This document shows, in pieces, positions 17,530 to 26,525 of a stretch of 42,154 bases of DNA. Each line of letters opens with the position of its first letter. Within the stretch, counting starts at the first letter, position 1. The notes beneath the pieces were generated by a model. The model was given only the letters and a program-made list of their open reading frames with translations. It did not search any database and was not told the DNA's origin. The translations under genes were made by a program, and so were the position numbers. Location of the stretch: positions 1 through 42,154 of the forward strand of contig JAKAZS010000014.1 of NCBI GenBank assembly GCA_021815785.1, in the 5' to 3' direction. This DNA comes from a bacterium (GTDB lineage Bacteria > Cyanobacteriota > Vampirovibrionia > Obscuribacterales > JAKAZS01).

Positions 17530-19602
17530 TTAATTTAAAGTTTTATACCATTTTAAAGCCGCAGCTACAGCTAGACAATGATTAACAGCGCCATTAGGCT
17601 TATGCGGGCTATCCCCGTCAAAAACTTCAGCTATAGCTGATACACAGTAGTCATTAAGTAAATGGTCAAACAATGGTTGCCAAAGCTTTAATAATTGTGG
17701 CTTAGTTTGTGAATTTAAACCATAGACATTTACATAGGCTGAACTATAAAAACCTAGTAAATAAGGCCAAACCGAACCTTGATGATAAGATAAATCACGG
17801 TGATATTGATCGGCCTGGACAAAGCCACAGCCATAATAAGCTTGATAACAGGAGTCTTTACTAGCAAGACTGCGTAATCCATATGTTGTAAGCAGTTCTT
17901 CCTGAGCAATTTTTAATATACTTTTTTCCTGTTCGATAGTAAAAAATCGAAACGGCAAGGCTAGCGCAATAATTTGATTAGGTCGAATACTATCATCAAA
18001 GCTTTTATTTAACACGCCATTTTTTTCAATCACATCATAAGCGCATTGCTTACTAGAATTCCAGAATCGGGGCAAAGAGTTTTTAACCAGTTCGGATAGA
18101 TCATTTAATTCCTTGGCATAATTTTTATTATAATTACACAATTTGGCAAAATGCTGAAATATCGAGAGGAAATTATACCATAAGGCACATATTTCAATAG
18201 CTTTACCTTGTCGATGCGTTATTGGCATATTCGCCACTTTTGCATCCATCCAAGAAAACTCATTATTAGCATCAATAGTGCGAATAAGACCGTCATGAGC
18301 ATCCATTTTCACACCAGGATTAGTACCATTAATAATATGCGTTACAACTTCCTGCATAATTGGCAGCTGGAATTTTAGATAATTTAAGTCATTAGTCACA
18401 TTATAATAATTATATAATGCCACCCCCCACCAAAACACAACGTCTATAGCATTATATTCACAAGTGATGGTAGAAATCTTATTAGATGTATCCAGGAATC
18501 GATTCGGAATCAGTCCACTTACCATTTTTTCACTATATAAATTTAAAGCGTTTTTAGCTTCAGCAAATCTATTCGGGACTAAAAACAAGCCCTCAAAACC
18601 AATCATTGTAGCTCGGCCAGAATCATTAAACCAATGATATCCTTCAATTGCCGTATTTATTTCCTTAGCCTCGCGCACCACCAAAAATTGATCACAGGCT
18701 AAGGTCAAGGCCGTAGCTAAAGAATTATTTGGCAATTGGCTCTTTTTAATAATTTGCGCCTGTCGCCTAAGCGCATTAATTACGGTATCATTGAAATTAG
18801 GTAAACCACATACTTCATCCAAGCTTACACTTAACGCAAAAGGTATTTCATGGTCTAAATTAGCCTTAATACAGCCTAAATGCATAAGATCTTCAGTATC
18901 AGGCAGTACTTGAGCAGTTTCATGAAGGTAATGATAATCCCACCACCAATTATTTTCAACCTGATAAGAACCATGATTAAAACTTATACACATCCGTTTT
19001 TCAGACTTGCCGAGAATAATAACAGTATGTTTAGGCGAAACAAATTGCGGGAAATGTTCATCACTGCGGCCTCGAACTTGCGATTTTACATTACGAAAAG
19101 CAGTGAGAATATTTAAGCTTAAAGAAACTTTCTTAGTTGCATTGGGCTTTTCGGCCAACCAGTAATAAGCAATTTGCAATTCATTTGTACCATAAATCAG
19201 ACAAAGTTGTTTAATAAGATAATTACCTTCAAATTCATAGACCCAAGTTGGAACTGGATACAATGAAAATGATTCGATTTTTTTATATCCAGTTGGTGAT
19301 ATCACACCACTTGACCAATAATTAGTCGACAAATCATAACTATGATTGTCAATTTTAATAGTTTCTTCAAGCCTTGATAAAATCATATGTCGATCGACAG
19401 GAGGCGTAAGCGCTGACACTAAAAGCCCATGATAGCGCCTGGTATTAGCTCCGGATATAGTCGAACTAGCATAACCACCCAAACCATTAGTAACCAGCCA
19501 CTCACGATTGTCCGGCTCATGGCTATCAGGATAATAGATATTAAAATCATATTTAATATCACCATATTGTGCTTTAAGAAAACTTTTTAAGCCGAATGTC
19601 AT
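17530..19602 (-). CDS. Glycogen debranching enzyme (amylo-alpha-1,6-glucosidase type)
   Basis: A 690-residue two-domain protein. The N-terminal domain has NREWLVTNGLGGYASSTISG and RRYHGLLVSAL, as in the bacterial/archaeal GDE_N domain. The C-terminal (alpha/alpha)6 domain has EGYHWFNDSGRATMIGFEGL (residues about 321-340), VVFWWGVALYNYY, DGLIRTIDANNEFSWMDAK, IRPNQIIALALPF, YHQGSVWPYLLG and a C-terminal SAIAEVFDGDSPHKPNG. The family hydrolyses alpha-1,6 branch stubs of glycogen. Residue 331 is Ala (GCT at 18610-18612) where the family normally has Asp in a WGRDTMI-type motif, so activity may be altered or lost. The rest of the gene is intact. It has an ATG start and the DUF4239 gene follows. 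Confidence 0.9.
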   Translation of the reverse strand: MTFGLKSFLKAQYGDIKYDFNIYYPDSHEPDNREWLVTNGLGGYASSTISGANTRRYHGLLVSALTPPVDRHMILSRLEETIKIDNHSYDLSTNYWSSGVISPTGYKKIESFSLYPVPTWVYEFEGNYLIKQLCLIYGTNELQIAYYWLAEKPNATKKVSLSLNILTAFRNVKSQVRGRSDEHFPQFVSPKHTVIILGKSEKRMCISFNHGSYQVENNWWWDYHYLHETAQVLPDTEDLMHLGCIKANLDHEIPFALSVSLDEVCGLPNFNDTVINALRRQAQIIKKSQLPNNSLATALTLACDQFLVVREAKEINTAIEGYHWFNDSGRATMIGFEGLFLVPNRFAEAKNALNLYSEKMVSGLIPNRFLDTSNKISTITCEYNAIDVVFWWGVALYNYYNVTNDLNYLKFQLPIMQEVVTHIINGTNPGVKMDAHDGLIRTIDANNEFSWMDAKVANMPITHRQGKAIEICALWYNFLSIFQHFAKLCNYNKNYAKELNDLSELVKNSLPRFWNSSKQCAYDVIEKNGVLNKSFDDSIRPNQIIALALPFRFFTIEQEKSILKIAQEELLTTYGLRSLASKDSCYQAYYGCGFVQADQYHRDLSYHQGSVWPYLLGFYSSAYVNVYGLNSQTKPQLLKLWQPLFDHLLNDYCVSAIAEVFDGDSPHKPNGAVNHCLAVAAALKWYKTLN

Positions 19603-19643
19603 AGTTAATCCTTAGGTAAGTAACTTAGATAAGTATAAATGAA

Positions 19644-21545
19644 TTATTGGGGATGAAACATGTTAAATAATTTATTCGTGGTTAAACTTATAGCGATAGG
19701 CCGACCATGAGGACAGGTATCATTTCTGGGAGTATGATACCACCTTGTCAACAAATCAACAATCTGAACATTATTTAAAAACATACCATTTTTAATTGCT
19801 GACTGACAGGCAATAGACTTTAAGGCATCAATATTTTTATGATCATTACTTCCATTTTGTAATTCACTTAAAATTTTTACCAAAATTTCATTAATACCAT
19901 TAACCGAAAGTGTAACAGGAATAGCCGTAAGATTATAACTATTATCTTGTAAGACAAATTCGAAACCAAATTTTTCAAGCGGGGTAATATTTTCTTCTAA
20001 CTGCGTTTTTTCAGACTGGGACAAATTTAACGCAATTGGCAAAGCCAACTTTTGACTATAGGCATCTTTACCCAAAGTGCTTTTAGCTAATAATTCTTCA
20101 TAGTTGATGCGTTCATGGGCAATATGCTGCTCAACAATCAAAAGACCATCTTGGGTCATAAGCAAGAAATAGGTGTTATTGAGATAACCAATCAACTTAA
20201 AATCCCAAGGCAAACTTAAACTTTCATAAGATCCACTACCATAGACATTTTCCTTTAAGGCACTAGCCAAACTGGATTCTTGACGAAAGAACTTATTGGC
20301 GCGCAAATCATAATTATCATTGGATTCGTTAAAGTAACTATTACTATTAGTCACTTCAGTCCTACCAAAGCTATCGGTGCCAACCGATTGCATAGCTGAT
20401 TGCAAGGCCTTATCATTGATATATGACTGCTGAAAATTACTATCCACCAAATAATCAGCTTGCACATCACTAGACACCATGCCTAGCCTCGAAACAATGA
20501 TATTATTAGAAGTGTCACTGCTTATATCTTCGACATGTTTCAACCCAGTAAATGAAATATTATTGCGTAATGCTTCAGATAAATTAGCCTGAAGAAGTTG
20601 AAAAATATTTACCCCATCAGCATATCTAATTTCTTTTTTAGTAGGATGAATATTTACATCAACATCTTGAGCAGCAATATTTAACAGTATTATAGCTATT
20701 GGGTAACGACCTCGAGGAATAATGTCATTATAACAATTATCTAAAACCTTTAAAATAACTGGACATCTAACCACTCGCCCATTTACGATAGCTAAAATGC
20801 CTTTGCGATCATGTTTAAACAATTGGGGATTAGATAAAACTGCCTTTAAACTTTTATCATCAATATTATTTTCAGTATGAATAAAATTCTTGGCATAATC
20901 TTTATGAATAAAATTTGTCTCAATAGCTGCTGTTAAAATACTGTTTGATCCTGATGTCTCAAACGAAAGATGATTATCATATTTCAACCTAAAACGAACT
21001 TTACTATTAGCAATGGCCAAGGCTTGAATAATTTCATAAATCTGACTAAATTCAGTTTTCGGTTTTTTTAAAAATTTTTGGCGAGCCGGAACATTAAAAA
21101 ATAAATCTAATACTTCAATTTTTGTACCAACAGCACAAGCATGTTGCGACACTTTAATATTGCCATTAACTACCTCAACCAAACTCCCTTCCTTCTGATC
21201 CTTGGTTTTGGTCTGACAGTTTATTTTAGCTACACTGGCTATACTGTTTAACGCTTCACCACGAAAACCAAATGAAACTATCATTCGTAAATCTTCAAAA
21301 TTGGTAATTTTCGAAGTTGCATGTCGTTCAAAAGCCAAAATAGCATCATCTGGATCCATGCCTAGCCCATTATCAGTAATGGTAAAATCCAGGCAATCTT
21401 TAGATACCTGAATTTCAATAAAGTCCGCACACGCATCCAGGGAATTTTCCACCAATTCCTTGACAGCACTGGCCGGACGTTCAACGACTTCACCGGCTGC
21501 TATTTGGCTAGCAATAAGATCTGACAAAACACTAATTTTAGGCAT
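19644..21545 (-). CDS. mutL: DNA mismatch repair protein MutL
   Basis: Couples MutS mismatch recognition to downstream repair. The N-terminal GHKL ATPase is complete: AAGEVVERPASAVKELVENS, DNGLGM, RHATSKI, GFRGEALNSI and NVPARQKFL, with NIHPTKKEIRY closing the transducer domain near residue 310. After a linker rich in Ser/Asn, the C-terminal dimerisation domain carries an endonuclease-like set: VEQHIAHERINYEELL (a variant of DQHAxxERxxYE), ACQSAIKNG and CPHGRPIAI. This implies a nicking MutL of the kind found in bacteria without MutH. The length of 633 is normal. No mutS is in the window. A TATACAAT box 6 bases before the ATG suggests a very short leader. Confidence 0.95.
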   Translation of the reverse strand: MPKISVLSDLIASQIAAGEVVERPASAVKELVENSLDACADFIEIQVSKDCLDFTITDNGLGMDPDDAILAFERHATSKITNFEDLRMIVSFGFRGEALNSIASVAKINCQTKTKDQKEGSLVEVVNGNIKVSQHACAVGTKIEVLDLFFNVPARQKFLKKPKTEFSQIYEIIQALAIANSKVRFRLKYDNHLSFETSGSNSILTAAIETNFIHKDYAKNFIHTENNIDDKSLKAVLSNPQLFKHDRKGILAIVNGRVVRCPVILKVLDNCYNDIIPRGRYPIAIILLNIAAQDVDVNIHPTKKEIRYADGVNIFQLLQANLSEALRNNISFTGLKHVEDISSDTSNNIIVSRLGMVSSDVQADYLVDSNFQQSYINDKALQSAMQSVGTDSFGRTEVTNSNSYFNESNDNYDLRANKFFRQESSLASALKENVYGSGSYESLSLPWDFKLIGYLNNTYFLLMTQDGLLIVEQHIAHERINYEELLAKSTLGKDAYSQKLALPIALNLSQSEKTQLEENITPLEKFGFEFVLQDNSYNLTAIPVTLSVNGINEILVKILSELQNGSNDHKNIDALKSIACQSAIKNGMFLNNVQIVDLLTRWYHTPRNDTCPHGRPIAISLTTNKLFNMFHPQ

Positions 21546-21677
21546 AAAATAATTGTATACTATTTAAAACCAATTCAACCAAAAAAAACAACAAAATCAA
21601 AAAATTACGGTAACATTACATTTAATAGTTTAAAATTTAAATTTTCTTAATCTTAATTATATTTCTTTTTTTATTTT

Positions 21678-22058
21678 ATGGACAGCCATCAACTGTTAGC
21701 AAATTTAAAACAAATACATCAACAGATTTTACTGTTATTAAGTAACGACTATGTCTTTGATCCATCTTCACCTAATGAACTTAATCAAATTGCTTCGTCA
21801 ACTGAATTAAATAACCCCGAGAATCAATCAATATATACATCAAATCTGTTAAATGAAATTTCGACCAGTTCAAACAGCGCTAATTCAGAAACAACTATCA
21901 GTAGCCTGTTAAGCAATGATGACCCCTTAAATGCTCTTTTAGATCATTCCCTGCTCCAAAATATCGAATTAGGTAAAGCTGATACCATATCAACGCCGCA
22001 AAGCTTTAGCCTATCAGAAGCCATTTTAGATGATCTGTTTGAAGAAAATAATGAATGA
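21678..22058 (+). CDS. Small acidic Ser/Asn-rich orphan protein
   Basis: A 126-residue reading frame with no recognised domain. It starts with an amphipathic helix (HQLLANLKQIHQQILLLLS). The middle is low in complexity and rich in Ser, Asn and Thr. The C-terminus is acidic (SLSEAILDDLFEENNE). There is no signal peptide, and no ribosome binding site lies before the ATG, which follows a T-rich stretch. It is divergent from mutL. Codon use looks like that of its neighbours and the frame is uninterrupted, so I judge it a real gene but cannot give a function. Confidence 0.55.
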   Translation: MDSHQLLANLKQIHQQILLLLSNDYVFDPSSPNELNQIASSTELNNPENQSIYTSNLLNEISTSSNSANSETTISSLLSNDDPLNALLDHSLLQNIELGKADTISTPQSFSLSEAILDDLFEENNE

Positions 22059-22263
22059 TTTTCGTTAGCGAATCACTTAAATTCTCCTTAGCTTATTCAA
22101 ACAAACTGACATAAATCTGATTTCAGTTTATAATCCCCTAAAAACAATTTAACTTAGCATTAAGTATTTTAATGAACATAAATAATAAATTCCTTAATTT
22201 ATAGTAAAAGAATCTCTAAGTTTGCTTTAATATTAAAATATTAAAACCTTGGTGAGTACAAAC

Positions 22264-23208
22264 ATGGAAAATTCCCAATCCGTAAAAGCCACGAAACGTC
22301 GTTTCCCTCGCTTAAAATCCAGCGCATTTGAACATCCTGCTGATACACAGGCACTAGAAGCCGTGCGCCAAATTCCGTTTATCGACAAAATTTTCAAGAA
22401 ATTTATGGAATTGGGACTGGAACGAATTGTACGGATCCAGTTATTTGGACAAGCCATTCATGTCAGTCCCAAACAATGCCCCAAAATCTATAATTTATTC
22501 AAAGAAGCCTGTGATATTCTTGACATGCACGAACCGGATTTATTCTTAGCGAATAACCCTTATGTAAATGCCTTTACCTTTGGCGTTGACCGACCCTTTA
22601 TTGTCTTACAATCAGCCCTTGTAGATTTATTAGAGGAAGACGAACTTATGGCGGTTATTGGCCATGAGTTAGGTCATGTGAAATCAGGACATGTACTTTA
22701 CCGCAGTATCGTTTATGTCATAGTCCATCTAGCTACCAAATTCTTTGGCCTGGGTGGCGCCGCTTCGCTAGGAGCCATGGCTGCACTGTTAGACTGGTCC
22801 CGAAAATCTGAGCTTACCGCCGATCGAGCCGAACTACTTGTCGTCCAGGATATTGACGCATGCTTACGTTTACATATGAAATTAGCCGGCGGCAGTAAAG
22901 CCGTGTACAATCAGATTAATCCCCAAGAATTTTTACGTCAAGCTGATAGTTATGAAGAAATTGAATATAATATGCTGAATAAAGTCTATAAAATTCTTTA
23001 CGAATTAAAGCTATCACATCCAGTACCAGTATATCGCGCTAAAGAATTAAAAAACTGGTCACAAAGCAAACAATTTAAAGATATAATGAATGGAAAATAC
23101 TCAACCCAAGATACGGAAATTCCTAATCGAAACTGCCCCCATTGTGGTATAATTATTAGCCCTGAATTTTTCTTCTGTCCGGATTGCGGCAAAAGCGTGA
23201 GGATTTAA
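22264..23208 (+). CDS. M48-family metallopeptidase with C-terminal zinc ribbon
   Basis: A zinc protease of the HtpX/Ste24 family with 314 residues from the ATG at 22264. That start is chosen over upstream TTG/GTG codons because GGTGAG lies 7 bases before it. The HExxH motif is in VIGHELGHVKSGH (about residues 132-144), with the third ligand in KSELTADRAELL. One hydrophobic segment follows the active site. The C-terminus is a zinc ribbon, CPHCG then 11 residues and CPDCG. Unlike HtpX it has no N-terminal pair of membrane helices, so it probably sits at the membrane surface or in the cytosol. Its function is likely proteolytic quality control, but the substrate is unknown. The malic enzyme gene starts 4 bases later, suggesting coupled translation. 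Confidence 0.88.
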   Translation: MENSQSVKATKRRFPRLKSSAFEHPADTQALEAVRQIPFIDKIFKKFMELGLERIVRIQLFGQAIHVSPKQCPKIYNLFKEACDILDMHEPDLFLANNPYVNAFTFGVDRPFIVLQSALVDLLEEDELMAVIGHELGHVKSGHVLYRSIVYVIVHLATKFFGLGGAASLGAMAALLDWSRKSELTADRAELLVVQDIDACLRLHMKLAGGSKAVYNQINPQEFLRQADSYEEIEYNMLNKVYKILYELKLSHPVPVYRAKELKNWSQSKQFKDIMNGKYSTQDTEIPNRNCPHCGIIISPEFFFCPDCGKSVRI

Positions 23209-23212
23209 CAAC

Positions 23213-24571
23213 TTGAATAAGTCCAGTATAATAGTAAGCCAAAGCCAAAAAATTATTCGTATTTTAAGATTAAAAGTTACCGACAAACCGGGGTTTTTAG
23301 CTAAAGTAACTTCGGTTATTGGCGAAGCTCAAGTTAATATCGGTGAAATAACGATTATTGGGCAGGGACCCGATTTTATCCTACGCGAATTTAGCTTACA
23401 GTTAATTGATATCGATCATCTTAATGCAGTTATTTATGCAATTGAAAAAATTGACGGGATTAGTGTTGAATCAATAATTGATCCGGTAGAACAGATTCAC
23501 GAAGGTGGTAAAATTGCCATGAAAAGCCGAGTCAAAGTAGATAGTTTAACGGAAATGCGTAAAATTTATACCCCTGGAGTTGCCCAAATCTGCAAGCTTA
23601 TTGAACGTGATATCACCCTTAGCCGCAAATATACCGGAATTGGCAATACCGTAGCAATTGTCACCAATGGTTCAGCAGTTCTAGGCCTGGGTAATATCGG
23701 AGCGGTAGCAGGCATGCCCGTTATGGAAGGTAAATCAGTTTTATTTGACTGCCTAGTTGGTATCAGCGCTATACCTATCTTAATTGACTCACAAGATCCC
23801 CAAGTTATTATAAATACCGTTAAAGCCATTTCTTGCACCTTTGGAGCTATCCAACTTGAAGACATCAAAGCTCCGGAATGTTTTGAAATCGAACAGACGC
23901 TTATCAACGAATTAGCTATGCCAATTATGCATGACGATCAGCATGCCACCGCGGTAGTGGCATTAAGCGCATTAAAAACAATTGCCTTAAATACAGGGAT
24001 TGATCTTAATACCTGTAAAATTGGTATTATTGGCCTTGGCGCAGCTGGAATTGGCATTACTAGACTGCTTAAAGCAGCATTGATCAAAGATATTATTGGC
24101 TGTGATCTTAGAAGTGATGCAATCATTAAATTCGAAGAATTTGGTGGCAAATCCGGTGATTTAAACATGGTCATGAACCAAGCCGATATTGTCATTGCTA
24201 CGACTGGCGTTCCTCAATTAATTAAACCTAATATGGTAAGACCCGGACAGATTATTCTGGCTTTATCCAATCCGGTGCCGGAAATCGATCCCGAATTAGC
24301 CATGCAACAAGGAGCAAAATTTGCTGCCGATGGCCGCACGATAAATAACGCACTAGCCTATCCCGGTATCTTTCATGGGGCCTTAAGGTCAAAAGCAACT
24401 TGTATCACTGACAATATGAAACTAGCAGCTGCCGAAGCTATTAGCCTGCACACTAAAACCAATAACCTTGTTCCTAGCATTCTTGACTATAAAGTTCACC
24501 AGTCTGTAGCCGACGCAGTTTCACTTGCATGGTTTCAAGATTTACATAATTTTAACAATTTAAAATCTTAA
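23213..24571 (+). CDS. NAD-type malic enzyme with N-terminal ACT domain
   Basis: Oxidatively decarboxylates malate to pyruvate. Residues about 15-90 form an ACT domain (VTDKPGFLAKVTSVIGEAQVNIGEI), a small-ligand-binding fold used for allosteric control. The malic-enzyme core follows: MRKIYTPGVAQICK, GNTVAIVTNGSAVLGLGNIG, MPVMEGKSVLF, the acidic metal site LEDIKAPECFEIE, MHDDQHATAVV, and the NAD-binding GIIGLGAAGIGITRLL near residue 270. The 452-residue length equals a short bacterial malic enzyme plus the ACT domain. The only early start is TTG at 23213, just after the protease stop, with GAGG upstream inside the protease gene. The ACT ligand, perhaps an amino acid, is not predictable. Confidence 0.92.
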   Translation: MNKSSIIVSQSQKIIRILRLKVTDKPGFLAKVTSVIGEAQVNIGEITIIGQGPDFILREFSLQLIDIDHLNAVIYAIEKIDGISVESIIDPVEQIHEGGKIAMKSRVKVDSLTEMRKIYTPGVAQICKLIERDITLSRKYTGIGNTVAIVTNGSAVLGLGNIGAVAGMPVMEGKSVLFDCLVGISAIPILIDSQDPQVIINTVKAISCTFGAIQLEDIKAPECFEIEQTLINELAMPIMHDDQHATAVVALSALKTIALNTGIDLNTCKIGIIGLGAAGIGITRLLKAALIKDIIGCDLRSDAIIKFEEFGGKSGDLNMVMNQADIVIATTGVPQLIKPNMVRPGQIILALSNPVPEIDPELAMQQGAKFAADGRTINNALAYPGIFHGALRSKATCITDNMKLAAAEAISLHTKTNNLVPSILDYKVHQSVADAVSLAWFQDLHNFNNLKS

Positions 24572-24590
24572 AAATCGGGTATATAGATTT

Positions 24591-24596
24591 TATAAT
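24591..24596 (+). promoter_or_regulatory. Possible -10 element before the first GGDEF-like gene
   Basis: A consensus TATAAT lies 22 bases before the ATG at 24618, between the malic enzyme and GGDEF genes. No convincing -35 was found at the right distance, so this is tentative. Confidence 0.35.
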
Positions 24597-24617
24597 TGTA
24601 AAATTGGAGTGTTTAAA

Positions 24618-25343
24618 ATGACTGACCCCAGAGATAAAAATAAAATGTCCGGTTGGGGTCATGCGCAAGATTCAATATTTGATCGAGCCTTGCGGAATAG
24701 CAAAAGTCGAAATTTACCAGCCAAAAATGTCTATGACACAAACGAGACCGATGTCAACAAATTACTGTCTCAATCTTTACAACCTAGCATTTTTGCCAAG
24801 AAACAAGAGGGCGTTAATTTAACCGTCGAAGAAATGGAAAAACTCTGTTTTTACGACAACTTAACGCATACTTACAACTACAAATATGTAATGCGCAAAA
24901 TTCGCCAAGAAGTATATCGCGCTGTCAGGTACCAAAGATGGCTCACGGTTATGGTGGTATCGGTTGATAGTTATCTCGAATACTTTGAACAGGTGGGTTT
25001 TTTAGGCTTAGACTATTTGCTCTTAAAAATCAGCAATGTTATTATTGGTGCCTTACGCAAAGATATTGATCTTATTGGCCGCTATGGAGATAACCGCTTT
25101 ATTATTGCCCTGCCGGAAACGCCACCAGAAGGAGCAATAATTGTAGCCAACCGCATTATTAACAACCTAGAACGCTGCGATCTGCAATATCAATGGTTTA
25201 GAACAAAGGCGACCGTCAGTATTGGTATCAGTTTTTATCCAGGGCATGCCCATACTGCACCAGAACTGGTAGCGCTAGCTGATATTGTATGCGATCAAGC
25301 GAATCTTCTTGGTGGTGATGGTGTGTATGTCTGCCCTGACTAG
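24618..25343 (+). CDS. Degenerate GGDEF-domain protein (first of two)
   Basis: A 241-residue protein. The N-terminal 70 residues are polar and unrecognised. From about residue 80 the fold of a GGDEF domain is clear: FYDNLTHTYNYKYVMRKIRQEVYRAVRYQRWLTVMVVSVD (outline), LIGRYGDNRFIIALPET, and VSIGISFYPG. The signature is GDNRF instead of GGDEF, and the inhibitory-site position corresponding to the R of RxxD is a Lys (KDID). It should therefore not synthesise c-di-GMP and may not bind it in the usual way. A structural or regulatory role is more likely. The ATG at 24618 is preferred over the GTG at 24609, because GGAG overlaps that GTG and is 8 bases from the ATG. It is convergent with queA. Confidence 0.85.
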   Translation: MTDPRDKNKMSGWGHAQDSIFDRALRNSKSRNLPAKNVYDTNETDVNKLLSQSLQPSIFAKKQEGVNLTVEEMEKLCFYDNLTHTYNYKYVMRKIRQEVYRAVRYQRWLTVMVVSVDSYLEYFEQVGFLGLDYLLLKISNVIIGALRKDIDLIGRYGDNRFIIALPETPPEGAIIVANRIINNLERCDLQYQWFRTKATVSIGISFYPGHAHTAPELVALADIVCDQANLLGGDGVYVCPD

Positions 25344-25411
25344 CTGGTACTTAAACAACTGCTAATGATTCAATACTAAATTCAATCTTTTTTAAGTACG
25401 CCTCATTAATT

Positions 25412-26473
25412 CTATAAAATAATCATTGAATCACCATAGCTATAAAAGCGATATTTAGCTTGAATAGCTTGTGCATAAGCATCACGAATTAATTTAATGC
25501 CAGCAAATGCTGATACCATAATCAATAAACTTGATTTACTTAAATGAAAATTAGTAATTAAACCATCAATAAATTTCCACTCATACCCAGGCTTAATGAA
25601 CAAATTTGTATTAGCCAGTTTCGTAGCATTTATTTTGTGATTATAATATGCTGATTCTAAGGTTCGTACAGTTGTTGTGCCAACCGCAATAATTCGTTTA
25701 TTACTGAGCTTAGCCTCATTCAATTTTACAGCAGTTTCCTGACTAATCGAATATTGCTCTGTTTCCATTAAATGATCGTCAATGTCATTTACGGTAACAG
25801 GCTTAAATGTACCTATTCCTACATGCAAAGTTATTTCTAAAATTGGAATATTTTTAGCTTTTAAAACTTGTAATAATTTATCGGTAAAATGCATTCCTGC
25901 TGTAGGCGCAGCTACAGCCCCAAGATCTTTGGCAAAAATTGTCTGATAATCGGTTATATCTTTTAACCTTGACTTACGCAAATCTTGTTCAATATATGGT
26001 GGCAGTGGAGCCCAACCAAAATCATTAAGACGTTTATACAATAACTGGGCTTCGCCAATATCAACAACCATGCGTTTGTAACCATCATGATGTTCATATG
26101 AATCAATTACCGTAATTGTCCAAGAATCCTGCTCATTTACCAGGGTAATTTGTTCACCAATTTTAATTCTTTTCATTGGTTTAGCCAGGGCGACCCAATG
26201 ACTTAAATTGCTTCCACTTGGTTTAATTAACAGGATTTCAATTAAACCCCCAGTTTTTTTGTAAGCCATAATACGCACTGGGATAACTTTAGTATTGTTT
26301 ACAACCAATACATCATTAGCATTCAGTAAATCAGGTAAATTATAAAAATAACCATGCTTAATACTTCCTTGTTTTCGATCAATTTGCATTAATCGGCTAG
26401 CATCTCTTGGGGTAACTGGGCTTTGAGCTATTAATTCCGGGGGTAAAGTATAGTTAAAATCTGCTAAATCCAT
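25412..26473 (-). CDS. queA: S-adenosylmethionine:tRNA ribosyltransferase-isomerase
   Basis: Transfers and rearranges the ribosyl part of SAM onto 7-aminomethyl-7-deazaguanine in tRNA (Asp, Asn, His, Tyr), giving epoxyqueuosine. Family motifs are plain from the N-terminus: FNYTLPPELIAQSP, RDASRLM, NNTKVIPVR, then AAPTAGMHFT, LHVGIGTFKPV, VGTTTVRTLES and TNFHLSKSSLLIMVSAF. The 353-residue length is standard. It is divergent from queG, which acts next, with 52 bases between the two ATG codons. A TATAAA lies only six bases before this ATG, so the transcript may have almost no leader. Confidence 0.96.
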   Translation of the reverse strand: MDLADFNYTLPPELIAQSPVTPRDASRLMQIDRKQGSIKHGYFYNLPDLLNANDVLVVNNTKVIPVRIMAYKKTGGLIEILLIKPSGSNLSHWVALAKPMKRIKIGEQITLVNEQDSWTITVIDSYEHHDGYKRMVVDIGEAQLLYKRLNDFGWAPLPPYIEQDLRKSRLKDITDYQTIFAKDLGAVAAPTAGMHFTDKLLQVLKAKNIPILEITLHVGIGTFKPVTVNDIDDHLMETEQYSISQETAVKLNEAKLSNKRIIAVGTTTVRTLESAYYNHKINATKLANTNLFIKPGYEWKFIDGLITNFHLSKSSLLIMVSAFAGIKLIRDAYAQAIQAKYRFYSYGDSMIIL

Positions 26474-26525
26474 ATTTATTTTATAATTTAAGTTATGATT
26501 ATTTTATTATCCTTATCATACAACA

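Noticed and set aside
25347..25399. 9-bp inverted repeat (GTACTTAAA/TTTAAGTAC) between the first GGDEF gene and queA
   Set aside because: The 35-base loop and AT-rich arms make a functional hairpin doubtful.
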